A DNA stretch of 64,000 bases, from positions 300,870 to 364,869 of the forward strand of contig NZ_JAESIY010000008.1 in assembly GCF_016757215.1 (NCBI RefSeq). Direction: 5' to 3'. The position numbers and the translations under genes were made by a program. This document shows, piece after piece, positions 55,351 through 63,901 of this stretch. A model generated the notes under the pieces. That model saw only the letters and a program-made list of their open reading frames with translations. It was not told the DNA's origin and searched no databases. Within the stretch, counting starts at the first letter, position 1. Every line of letters begins with the position of its first letter. Source of the DNA: Fulvivirga sediminis (GTDB taxonomy: Bacteria > Bacteroidota > Bacteroidia > Cytophagales > Cyclobacteriaceae).

Positions 55351-55773
55351 TTATTCTAAATCCAGCTCTCTTACACCCTTTACATCCCTTCTTGTATCTA
55401 CCGCATTTCTTATGGCTTCTTTCAGTTGCTGTCCTTCTTTGAGACCTTTCATTGTAAGAATGGGGTTAGACCTATCCGTGGTATCTAATACAATATTGGA
55501 TAGCCCCACTATTCTTAACAAAAATGGTTTTTCCAGCCTGAGGTCTTTTACCCTGTATAGCTCTGTTTCGTCTATGGTTTTAGAAAATATACCCTTTTGC
55601 TCTATAATACGCTGACTGGTTATTTCGAACCGATGCAGATGGGTATCATAATATTTCCATAAGGCCAGTAGTAAGCCTAGGCCAAAGACCAAGGAAAGGG
55701 GAATGCATAGGAGGTAAAATCCAAAGTTTACCCACTGAGAAGGTGCTCCTTCCCAAATATTTTGTTCGTTCAT
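55351..55773 (-). CDS. Membrane-anchored bacterial PH-domain protein
   Basis: Protein of 140 residues, DUF304/bPH2-type. One or two N-terminal hydrophobic segments (FGFYLLCIPLSLVFGLGLLL) anchor it; the bacterial pleckstrin-like domain follows (HRFEITSQRIIEQKGIFSKT, IDETELYRVKDLRLEKP, GLSNIVLDTTDRS). Related to YdbS/YdbT, function unknown. Monocistronic. Confidence 0.82.
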   Translation of the reverse strand: MNEQNIWEGAPSQWVNFGFYLLCIPLSLVFGLGLLLALWKYYDTHLHRFEITSQRIIEQKGIFSKTIDETELYRVKDLRLEKPFLLRIVGLSNIVLDTTDRSNPILTMKGLKEGQQLKEAIRNAVDTRRDVKGVRELDLE

Positions 55774-55933
55774 AATTATTTTGTGTTAGGATGTCAATGT
55801 TGTGCAACAGAGTCGAAATGATGAAATAAGCAACTATTAGAGTTAAGGAATCATAGATAGTTGCCAACAAACAGCATGTTATTATAGTAAGCAGTTTCAA
55901 GGCAACTATCAATTTTGTTTTATTAGGATATTG

Positions 55934-56218
55934 CTAGGCAGAGAGGCTAAGTTCGGATAAACATTCATCTTCAATGGCCATCTTGAATATGCCACGATAA
56001 ACACCTTGATCGTTTTCTTCGACAATGCTGAACCTCAGTTTCATACTTTTAATCTGTACCTCACTTATTTCATATAGCTTGGCCAGCACCTTGAAGTATA
56101 TGTAGTTGCTGTCCATACCTTCGAGGTCAAAGTAAGCGGTAGGCATTAAAATTTGTGTTTGTTTTTCAGCAGTCTTGGCGGCATTTAATGCACTAGTGAT
56201 TTGAGTTGCAGTGATCAT
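55934..56218 (-). CDS. Small protein of unknown function
   Basis: Unrecognised cytosolic protein of 94 residues with no signal peptide or membrane segment. Helical start (ATQITSALNAAKTAEKQTQI), then a beta-rich part with YFDLEGMDSNYIYFKVLAKL and a Ser-rich acidic end (EDECLSELSLSA). It lies upstream of the PH-domain gene on the same strand, 160 bases away. Confidence 0.5.
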   Translation of the reverse strand: MITATQITSALNAAKTAEKQTQILMPTAYFDLEGMDSNYIYFKVLAKLYEISEVQIKSMKLRFSIVEENDQGVYRGIFKMAIEDECLSELSLSA

Positions 56219-56774
56219 AATTTTTATGGTTTAGTTAAGTTAATGCTAATGTTATAGGGTGATTTTAACTGACAAAAAATTAGAAGTCAGATAAAACCTT
56301 ATGCTTTTACATAGTTTAAAGTTTAAAAGTTGACTTGGCTTCAGAGGCAGATTGGATCATTTATTTCGTACCCTTCCGCAATCTGATATGAAAACAGTTA
56401 ATGTTTTTCTGACCCTATACATGTTCATGAAAAAATGAAGAATTAAAAGGGAAAATGATGCTTTTAATAGTGTAAGTGGTTGATTATAAGGTGATATGAG
56501 TTTTTAATAATTTTTTATTTCTCTATTCACTTTTAACTATATCTAATTGAAGTAAGTGATATTAGCAGTGCACAGCAATATCTTAGATCTAGCATATGCT
56601 TATTAAGCTCCGATAAGCAGGAACAGTCATTAAAAAGTCAATATCAACGCATAGGGTATTTTCCTACTCACTTGTTTTTACCATAAGAACCACAATAACC
56701 AGATCGTAGTGCTGGTAATATTGATTAACACAAGATTGGTTCTTTAAAAGGTATAACGATAAAACAAAACAATA
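56219..56774. other. AT-rich intergenic region
   Basis: About 555 bases between divergent genes with no gene or strong structure seen; it should contain the promoter of the PorE-like gene. Confidence 0.4.
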
Positions 56775-58715
56775 ATGAGAACTATTCAACTTTTGCTTGG
56801 AGCAATGATGCTTATAAGCTCTTATATAGCGAATTGCCAACCTAAAAGAGAAATAAGAAAAGCGGAGAAAAGATTTGAAAAATCTGCTTTTGAAGAGGCT
56901 AGGGTTATGTTTATGGATCTGGCCAACCAAGGGTATCGCTCACCCGATGTGCTGGGTAAAATAGGGGACTCGTATTATTATGAGGGGGATATGGGAAATG
57001 CATTGGAATGGTACGCAGAGTTAATTACGAAATATAGTGATTATCATAATGATTATCTGTTTAGGTATGCACAGAGTCTTAAAAGCCTGGAATTATATAA
57101 TAGATCCATGGAGGCCATACGAGAGTTTTACCTACGAAAAGGTGCTGACCCTGGACTTGTGCTGAAAAGAGATAAAGAGGGGTATTTGAAGCTAATAGGC
57201 AAACAGTCGGACAGGTTTAGCATTGAGCCTTACGGAAATAATTCAGCGTATACTGATTTGGTGTCTAATTTTTCACCCTATGGAGGGCTTATGTTTTCTT
57301 CTGACAGGTATTCTGCTCCTCTTTATAGAGTAAATCCATCTTCGCAAACCTCTTTCGATATCTATGATGCGACGGCTGGTGAGCATAATAAAATTACTGA
57401 GGTAATCAACACCAAGCTGCACGAATCTTCACTCGTTTATTCAAAAGATCAAAATACTGTTTATTTCACAAGGAGTTATAAAGGTGAAGATCAAAATGCT
57501 CAAGCCATTTTAGGTATGCCTAACATGGCTCTATACAAGGCCAACCTAGAGGGCGGACAATGGACTAATATTAAGAAACTGCCTTTTAATAGTAAAAAGT
57601 ATTCAGTTTCGCACCCAGCATTGAGTTCGGACGGAAATACTCTGTTTTTTGCCAGTAATATGCCAGGCAGCAAAGGGAAATGGGATATTTTTTCTGTAGC
57701 TATAAAGCATGATGGTTCTTTGGGTGAGCCTGTAAATCTGGGTAATGCCATTAATACTTTAGGTAACGAAACATCTCCTTTTGTAGCAGGAAACGGTGAT
57801 TTGTATTTCTCTAGCGATACCCACTTCGGACTCGGAGGGTTTGATGTTTTTGTGAGTAGGTATGAGAATGGAGAGTATCAGGAACCCGTTAATCTGGGAA
57901 AACCTGTTAATTCAATGCAAAATGATGTTTCGTTTATTATTAATGATACCACTAAGGTGGCTTACTTCTCCAGCGACCGTAAAGTTGATGATGATCGTAA
58001 GAGTGATTATAATATTTACGAATGTAAGCAGAAACAAAATTTCATATTTGATTGTGACTTATTGGTACGGGGCAGGGTTACTGATCCTGTCACCAAAAAG
58101 GGTATTCCTTCATGCGAGGTAAGGCTATTTGATGAGGAGTTTAATGAAGTAGACAGTACCTTCACTGATGATAACGGCTATTATAAGCTTAGTTTGCTAT
58201 GTTCAGATACGCAGCTCATTCAGGTGGGTAAACCTAACTATTACCTTACCGAGAAAATTATTCATAACAATGGAATAGCTAAGAGGGATGTTTCACTACC
58301 TATTAAGTTAACAAAAGGTAAGGGGCTCCTAACGGCCAATGTTTATGCAGGGGAGGGCTTCGATAACCTAATAGAGCTTTCAGATATTTATTTCGATCTG
58401 GATGCTTCAAAAATCCGCCATAAGGAAGCAAAGGAAATTGATAAGGTGATATCCGTACTAAAGCAAAATCCAGGGTTTAATATTAAGATCAGATCTTACA
58501 CAGATAGCAGGGGTAGTGAGGTATATAATAAGAAACTTAGTAACAGAAGGGCCATTGCTACTAAAAACTATCTTGTGAATAAAGGACATATTGCTGCTGA
58601 TAGAATTTCTACAGAGGGACTGGGACAGTCCAGGGCCATTACACACTGTGGTGGCAACTGTACGGAAATAGAAAATCAGCTTAACAGGCGCAGTGAGTTT
58701 GTTATCCTCAGGTGA
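56775..58715 (+). CDS. OmpA-family protein with TPR and PD40 propeller (PorE-like)
   Basis: Exported protein of 646 residues. Order: Sec signal (LLLGAMMLISSYIANCQ), TPR helices (about 25-120), a PD40/WD40-like propeller (about 150-410; GGLMFSSDR, HPALSSDGNTLFFASNMPGS, FVAGNGDLYFSSDTHFGLGG), a CarboxypepD-type regulatory fold (VRGRVTDPVTKKGIPSCEV), and a C-terminal OmpA peptidoglycan-binding domain (IRSYTDSRGSEVYNKKLSNR). This order equals PorE and related type IX secretion or gliding components that link the outer-membrane complex to peptidoglycan. Paralogues are common, so a PorE identity is not certain. It is followed by a glycine-zipper gene 82 bases on. Confidence 0.82.
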   Translation: MRTIQLLLGAMMLISSYIANCQPKREIRKAEKRFEKSAFEEARVMFMDLANQGYRSPDVLGKIGDSYYYEGDMGNALEWYAELITKYSDYHNDYLFRYAQSLKSLELYNRSMEAIREFYLRKGADPGLVLKRDKEGYLKLIGKQSDRFSIEPYGNNSAYTDLVSNFSPYGGLMFSSDRYSAPLYRVNPSSQTSFDIYDATAGEHNKITEVINTKLHESSLVYSKDQNTVYFTRSYKGEDQNAQAILGMPNMALYKANLEGGQWTNIKKLPFNSKKYSVSHPALSSDGNTLFFASNMPGSKGKWDIFSVAIKHDGSLGEPVNLGNAINTLGNETSPFVAGNGDLYFSSDTHFGLGGFDVFVSRYENGEYQEPVNLGKPVNSMQNDVSFIINDTTKVAYFSSDRKVDDDRKSDYNIYECKQKQNFIFDCDLLVRGRVTDPVTKKGIPSCEVRLFDEEFNEVDSTFTDDNGYYKLSLLCSDTQLIQVGKPNYYLTEKIIHNNGIAKRDVSLPIKLTKGKGLLTANVYAGEGFDNLIELSDIYFDLDASKIRHKEAKEIDKVISVLKQNPGFNIKIRSYTDSRGSEVYNKKLSNRRAIATKNYLVNKGHIAADRISTEGLGQSRAITHCGGNCTEIENQLNRRSEFVILR

Positions 58716-58797
58716 TTTACTTCTTAACGCCAGCGAATATAATGCTCACACTATGTATACCTAAAACATTGAGTCATTCATTTAAAACACTAATATT

Positions 58798-59481
58798 ATG
58801 ACGGATAAAACACCGGAAACAGAAAACACCGCAGGCCTATCCAGTGAAAAAAAGGCTACGGTCTTGCCTGAAGATCGTGGTAAAGAAGGACAGGAGGTAG
58901 GTGCGAAGGAAAATAAAGAATTTCAATATAAAAACCCTGGTCAGGATTTCGCAGGAGTGCCCCCTAAGCAGCCAGGAAATAGTCTTGTAGGCAAAGGATT
59001 AGCCGGTAGTGCCGGTGTATTTTTGGGGTTGCTTTTCGGAGGTCCGTTTGGAATGCTCATAGGTTTGGGGGTAGGGGTAGTGGCGGTGCCTATAGTTCAA
59101 AAGCTGACTAACCTTACCGAAAAATCGGCAAAAATGGCAGGGAAGGCCATCGTGAAGGAGTCTTCAAAGAGAATCAGAAAACGTAAAGAGAAACGCAAAG
59201 AAAAAAAGCTGTCTAAAGACAAAGTTAATAAATTGCATAAAGACAGGCCCAGAAAAGCGACCCGTAAAACGGAGGGACTGGCTACGACTGGGCGTTCCAC
59301 CCCTGTGGAATTTGACCTAAAGGCAATGACGAAGATTTCTAATGGACTTAAACCCGACAAAAGATCCAGGAACGGGAAGCTCAGGAACGGGCTATCGTCA
59401 AAAATATCAACAGCACAATCTGCAGCAAGGGCTATCAATAATACAACTAAAATAGTTAAGGCTGCACGACTGCGTCGCTAA
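58798..59481 (+). CDS. Glycine-zipper membrane protein with very basic C-terminal tail
   Basis: Unrecognised protein of 227 residues. The acidic/neutral N-terminal 60 residues are disordered-looking; residues about 65-100 form a glycine-zipper hydrophobic segment (GVFLGLLFGGPFGMLIGLGV); the last 125 residues are extremely rich in Lys and Arg (RIRKRKEKRKEKKLSKDKVN) and end ARLRR. The layout would suit a membrane-inserted protein with a nucleic-acid- or lipid-binding tail. It follows the PorE-like gene on the same strand and precedes a decayed, element-like segment. Confidence 0.6.
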   Translation: MTDKTPETENTAGLSSEKKATVLPEDRGKEGQEVGAKENKEFQYKNPGQDFAGVPPKQPGNSLVGKGLAGSAGVFLGLLFGGPFGMLIGLGVGVVAVPIVQKLTNLTEKSAKMAGKAIVKESSKRIRKRKEKRKEKKLSKDKVNKLHKDRPRKATRKTEGLATTGRSTPVEFDLKAMTKISNGLKPDKRSRNGKLRNGLSSKISTAQSAARAINNTTKIVKAARLRR

Positions 59482-59623
59482 TGGCTATTAACTTCCCAAG
59501 CTGGCAGAAGTATAAATGAAATCCAAATTAATATTCATTCGCGATTTTACACCAACCGCGGATGAAGTTGCAATCAAAGATTTCATGTGACCACTTAAAA
59601 TATACATGAAGGTATTTTAGAAA

Positions 59624-59658
59624 CGCATAAGAAAGGGCTAATTGCTCTCTCTTATGCG
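59624..59658. repeat. 35-base hairpin
   Basis: CGCATAAGA pairs with TCTTATGCG, and the stem continues to about 15 bp with one mismatch and one G-T pair, loop TAATT. No T run follows; it lies 140 bases after the glycine-zipper gene. Confidence 0.5.
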
Positions 59659-60022
59659 ACTATGAGCCGGGTGTGAATACAGCTGATCCCTTCTGATGAC
59701 TATTGATAATCCTGAACCATGCTTATCGAAAACTTGCCTTCGTAAGTTCATAAGTGCTGTGCTCCGTGTCTCCTTGCAGAAGCTTTCGTAAATAGCTGGA
59801 AAGAAGGTCCACCTCATTATTAGAAACCTGAGGACTGATTTAAAAATTCTTTTATCATTTTAGTAAAGCAACATTGCGTACAGGGCTAGTGGTTCTATAA
59901 TCGAATGCAGTCTTGTTTTTTCCTCATTCTATAGCATGATTATGTTCATTTTTCCAGTCGATGAAAAACGAACCAAAAAATCTTCCTTTCCACAAGGTCT
60001 TCCAAAAAGGTGATGCAGTCCT

Positions 60023-60253
60023 TTACTTCTTATGTACCACCAAGGACTTGAGATAGTATCTGCCTTTCAATTGTGTTGGTGGCCCGACTGAGTGGAAAGG
60101 TGGTGTTGGTGTATAAATTTCGCTATGATTATAGTCGAACTTAGGTTTATAAATCTGATTATTATCTTCAGGTAACGTAGATGTAACCTCGGCACATATC
60201 GAAGTTTTGTTTAAAGAAGTCAGTACTACAGTTATGTTAGAGCCTTGGAAAGA
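60023..60253 (-). pseudogene. Fragment of a decayed gene
   Basis: A 76-codon open stretch without a start codon, ending in LKGRYYLKSLVVHKK and a stop. It looks coding (SNITVVLTSLNKTSICAEV, PPFHSVGPPTQ). Upstream in another frame FQNNGKLLLAEPGTY continues the same style, so at least one frameshift and one stop separate the pieces. The original product is not recognised. Confidence 0.4.
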
Positions 60254-60370
60254 TTAAGAATCACTTAATAGGTACCTGGCTCAGCCAGCAGTAATTTCCC
60301 ATTATTCTGGAAAATGAATTTTTCTTATTTCCAGTGCTTATATATGGTAAATATCGCTAACCGTCAAACC

Positions 60371-60818
60371 TCATCTGCCTTTGCCCCTGGATTTTTTTAG
60401 TAGCACATTCTTTATAGAGCTTTCAATTTTTGTTTTAACCTGTTTAGTTTTAGGTTTAACTTTCGCTTCCATAAAGGATTTAAAATCCACTTTACCAGAG
60501 GGGCTGTTTAATGTTTTTTCCGCCTTATAAGCCCACTGCTTAAGTTTGTCGGTGAGTTTTTTTGTGGTATTAACGGGAGCTGGTACAAGTTCTTCTCTTT
60601 GTGCTGTTGTATGCCAAGTACTGTAACTAGCATCTAAGCTATCACTCAGTAACCATCTTTTTACCCGTTCTGCTTTGGGAGCTTTTTCATCAAAAGAAGG
60701 TTGCTGTTTCCTAACATTTTTAAGGATTCTATTTGTTCACTTTTACGGAAGGTTGTCTATCCAAAGCATCGTGATAGATGGTGCCCGATTCTGATGAGTT
60801 ATTATTTTCTTTATTCAT
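60371..60818 (-). pseudogene. Frameshifted hydrophilic protein gene in the TraK/ATPase cluster
   Basis: An ATG at 60818 opens a frame of 29 codons (NNNSSESGTIYHDALDRQPS) that hits TAG at 60729-60731. Shifting by one base at that point gives a continuous basic protein: ILKNVRKQQPSFDEK, WLLSDSLDASYSTWHTTAQR, LTDKLKQWAYKAEKTLNSPS, ending KKSRGKGR with TGA at 60371-60373. The second part has no start codon of its own before residue 80 or so. The total would be about 148 residues. Either a pseudogene or a sequencing/programmed frameshift. Function unknown; it follows the HerA-like ATPase gene by about 90 bases. Confidence 0.55.
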
Positions 60819-60905
60819 TACTATATTGTTAACGTTATAGATTTATTGGTGTAATCTTTCGGCCTCGTCCTTATGGCTAACGGAGTTTTATATATAATTG
60901 AATTA

Positions 60906-63026
60906 TTATTTTTCTCCACTGGCCTGTAAAGTAGCACCACCATGTTTCGTAACCCGCGGCCTGGCAGTGATTTTAAGCGGTTTATGTGTTATACCTTTTT
61001 CGGTAGCTTTAGTGGCCCATAAGTAGCCTTCCCCAGGGTTGAGTACATTCAGGTCTTGGGGTGACAATATTTCTAATTGAGTTAATGCATTTTTAATATG
61101 AGTTAACCAATGGGGGCTGTTAAATTTATGCAGCATCACAATAGAGCTGAGCTCGATGATCTCTGTAGGTAAACTGGGAGGATCCTGACTGGCAATCATA
61201 ATGTTAACCCCTTTGTGCCTCATCTCCCGGATGGCCGTCACAATATTGGAGGTAAGATCCTTATTGTCCATATATTTATGTGCTTCATCAAAAACAATGA
61301 ATTTATTGAAATGCTTACCGTCTATTTTTTGAACTCCAGAAAAGATATTGAGTATTATAACGAAAAGCCCCAGGGCTTCATCTTTATCAATAAACTCATC
61401 TCTAAGATCCACAATGATAAGTCTGCCTGGGATTAACAGATTTCTGAGCAGTGAATTATCATCAATGTATTCATCAGCAAAATCGAGTTTTTGTAAGGCC
61501 AGACCTCTTTCGAATTCTGTAAAAAGAGGGGAGGCCAGTACATCCTTTTTGATGGCCTCAGTAGTAATATTCTTTCTGTGTTGCTTCGCTATAGCCTTGA
61601 GCTGTCTCACGTAGTTAGCATTGCTGCCTAGTGCACCCAACATAAACATCCAGTCTTTTACGTTGAGCTCAGTTGGGTTAAACGAAATGGGCTTAACTTG
61701 TACCGAGGGATATTCCAGTTGCTTTTCAACCATTTTATCTTTAGGACATAAAATAACAACATCATCTAGCTTATTAGGGTCTGCTCCGTACCTGCGTTTT
61801 AGCTTTTCAAGTTCTTTTTCCTTGTCATTCGGATGGATCATAGAAGTGAATTCGGGTTCATAATCCATACTTTCACTGTAATGGAATATAACGCCTGCCA
61901 AAGGTGAAGGAAGCTCACTGACATGACTAAATTGCTTGATAACCATTTCTGCTATGGAACCTATAGTATAACTTTTACCGCCTCCTTGCACACCAAATAG
62001 GCTTATGGTATTAGTGCCACTGAGGTCTATAGCCACTTTTCTCCCACTAATACTCTCACCAATGAGGCCAAACTGAGAGGTGGGCGAATTATTACCTATT
62101 AAAAGGTCATATTCAGGGGTAACGTGCTCTGTAGGTAATGCTATACGCGTCAGGTCATCTTCAAGTATGTCCCAATGCATGAAATTAAGGGATTCATAGT
62201 AGGAGGCAATAGTATTCACCAGTTTATTGGCGCTTTTAATATCTGCCTCATTTCTAAAGAAATCTACCAGATACCTTTGTATAGAATGCTTTTTGATGGG
62301 CAGCTCCAGTATTCTGTCATAAAGGGTTCTTTCGTGTTGGATTAAAACCTTAACACACTTTAAATTGGTTCTTAGCCGTGCCCTTGTTTGCTCTTTATCA
62401 GATAGTAGGTGAGCATCCGGAATAGCCTCAAGCAAATACAAATAGTTACCGATGTTAGTTTCTGTATAGCCCGTTTCCTCTAAAGTTGAGAAGTAATCTA
62501 TGATGCATTTGTAAGGCAGAGGTTCTCCTCTGAGATAGTCAATACAGGCTATAACATCTTCCTCGATAGTTTGCTGTATTTCATTTGAAATTGTAGCCTT
62601 TAAAGTCTCAATTAATGATGTTTGAAGTTTTTCATGTGTAATTTGCATGAGCTCTAAGCTTTCCAGGCAGTCAAGGTTCATGTTGTCATCTGCTGGAAGT
62701 ATGTAGAGCGAACCTGATTGTTTTGTTTCTAAGCTGGCTATCTCACGAGCTGTTATGTAAGCACTTTCACCAGACGTATTTTCAGCAATGATGTAAGCGT
62801 TTACTGTAGGATACCCATACTGTATCATTTCTAGTAAGTGGTAAGCCTCCTTATTATCAAAACCTGTCAGCACTTTAGAGGTAGTTGAGCATAAGTTAAG
62901 GCTATTATTTATGGAGTCATCTAGTAGTTGACTTAAAATTTTTTCCAGATAAGGGTTTATTGTTTGAGAGACCTGCATGTTGATTTTTTTGGATCCAAAA
63001 TGTATTATATTCTGGTAGTCCACCAC
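60906..63026 (-). CDS. HerA/VirB4-like P-loop ATPase
   Basis: RecA-fold motor ATPase of 706 residues. The N-terminal 320 residues are helical and not assigned; the ATPase core begins with VAIDLSGTNTISLFG and Walker A GVQGGGKSYT (Lys351), Walker B FIVFDEAHKYM (Asp580, Glu581), and the sensor region GVNIMIASQDPPSLPTEIIE. The C-terminus VTKHGGATL is a recognised end of one HerA-like branch found in mobile elements and defence loci (a family including the MAD8 ATPase of methylation-associated defence). It lies 55 bases after traK on the same strand. DNA or protein translocation is likely; the exact role is not known. A second Met at 62978 is a possible start. Confidence 0.8.
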   Translation of the reverse strand: MVDYQNIIHFGSKKINMQVSQTINPYLEKILSQLLDDSINNSLNLCSTTSKVLTGFDNKEAYHLLEMIQYGYPTVNAYIIAENTSGESAYITAREIASLETKQSGSLYILPADDNMNLDCLESLELMQITHEKLQTSLIETLKATISNEIQQTIEEDVIACIDYLRGEPLPYKCIIDYFSTLEETGYTETNIGNYLYLLEAIPDAHLLSDKEQTRARLRTNLKCVKVLIQHERTLYDRILELPIKKHSIQRYLVDFFRNEADIKSANKLVNTIASYYESLNFMHWDILEDDLTRIALPTEHVTPEYDLLIGNNSPTSQFGLIGESISGRKVAIDLSGTNTISLFGVQGGGKSYTIGSIAEMVIKQFSHVSELPSPLAGVIFHYSESMDYEPEFTSMIHPNDKEKELEKLKRRYGADPNKLDDVVILCPKDKMVEKQLEYPSVQVKPISFNPTELNVKDWMFMLGALGSNANYVRQLKAIAKQHRKNITTEAIKKDVLASPLFTEFERGLALQKLDFADEYIDDNSLLRNLLIPGRLIIVDLRDEFIDKDEALGLFVIILNIFSGVQKIDGKHFNKFIVFDEAHKYMDNKDLTSNIVTAIREMRHKGVNIMIASQDPPSLPTEIIELSSIVMLHKFNSPHWLTHIKNALTQLEILSPQDLNVLNPGEGYLWATKATEKGITHKPLKITARPRVTKHGGATLQASGEK

Positions 63027-63081
63027 AGCGGATGATGCCGTAATTGGCTTTGGACTACCCTAGGCCAGGTTTTAGAGGAAA

Positions 63082-63690
63082 TTACATTCCACTTACCGTA
63101 TAGTTTTCAATTAATAGTCCATGGGGGTTTTCTTCTGTTCGGGCAACATTGGTAAGCTCAAATGACGAGTGTAGTTTTTGCGAGCTTTCCAGTTTCTGAT
63201 CCGTTCTTTTAATGATTACTTTTCCGTAAAACTCTCCTCTGTAGGGGTAGGTATCAGAATCTATGTAGATGTTATCAATCTGAAGTTCATGTTCTAAGTT
63301 GTTGGCTACTATGTTAGAATAGTAGCGTTTGGCTTTAAGCGTAAGATAAAGGTCTCTGCCTGAATTACCTATGAGGTATAATGATCTGTTGACACGCTGT
63401 TCATAATTAAATTGATCTATTTCAAAAAACAATTTGTGAAATTCTTTAATATGGTTCACTATTTCTGGTTTTCTGAACTGGTCTACTTTATATTTATTTT
63501 GGCTATTAAGCATAATGGCTTTTCCCTCATTAGTTACAATGTAAGTAGTATTTAAATATCTGGTGCATAAGGAATATGCCCATACCATACTGCCTATAGA
63601 AACCAGTAGGGAGACCCCGAGGCAGATATACAGAGCCTTCTTTACTATGGAGAAGGTAACAGGTATGTCTTTTAATGATTTGAGTTCCAT
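63082..63690 (-). CDS. traK: Conjugative transposon protein TraK
   Basis: Protein of 202 residues matching Bacteroides CTn TraK, a VirB8-like inner-membrane part of the mating channel. One N-terminal transmembrane helix (ALYICLGVSLLVSIGSMVWA); periplasmic body with HIKEFHKLFFEIDQFNYEQR and the conserved end FELTNVARTEENPHGLLIEN. In typical elements traK is followed by traL, traM and traN; here it is followed by a HerA-like ATPase. Genes before it lie beyond the right edge. Confidence 0.85.
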   Translation of the reverse strand: MELKSLKDIPVTFSIVKKALYICLGVSLLVSIGSMVWAYSLCTRYLNTTYIVTNEGKAIMLNSQNKYKVDQFRKPEIVNHIKEFHKLFFEIDQFNYEQRVNRSLYLIGNSGRDLYLTLKAKRYYSNIVANNLEHELQIDNIYIDSDTYPYRGEFYGKVIIKRTDQKLESSQKLHSSFELTNVARTEENPHGLLIENYTVSGM

Positions 63691-63822
63691 AATTATGTTT
63701 TTAGAAAGCTGGAATGATTACAGTACTAACCAATCGGTTAAGTATAACAGTAGTGATGAGTAGGTTAATCGTTATCTATTGTTGCGTAGCGCGATTGGAT
63801 GTTGTGATTTTAAGGGGCTGTC

Positions 63823-63868
63823 ATAAAAGTGATTTCTAGCGCTGGTTTTTAAAGTAATTCACTTTTAT
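63823..63868. repeat. 10-bp inverted repeat upstream of traK
   Basis: ATAAAAGTGA and TCACTTTTAT pair perfectly with 26 bases between. It sits in the 210-base gap before traK and could be a terminator of the upstream gene or a control site. Confidence 0.45.
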
Positions 63869-63901
63869 TTGGTCCAGAATTAATTCCTTCCGATAAAGAT
63901 T

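Larger units (their letters stand above)
59482..60370. other. Non-coding or decayed stretch
   Basis: About 890 bases without an intact gene. Contains a 15-bp-stem hairpin at 59624-59658 and a coding-like fragment on the minus strand at 60023-60253. A 31-codon plus-strand frame at about 59961 overlaps it and is not supported. Confidence 0.45.

Noticed and set aside
59961..60056. 31-codon plus-strand frame in the decayed stretch
   Set aside because: It overlaps a longer and more protein-like minus-strand fragment and has no supporting signals.
60906..63026. Calling the ATPase region a methylation-associated defence system
   Set aside because: The ATPase resembles that branch, but no methyltransferase, kinase or protease partner gene is present; the neighbour is TraK.
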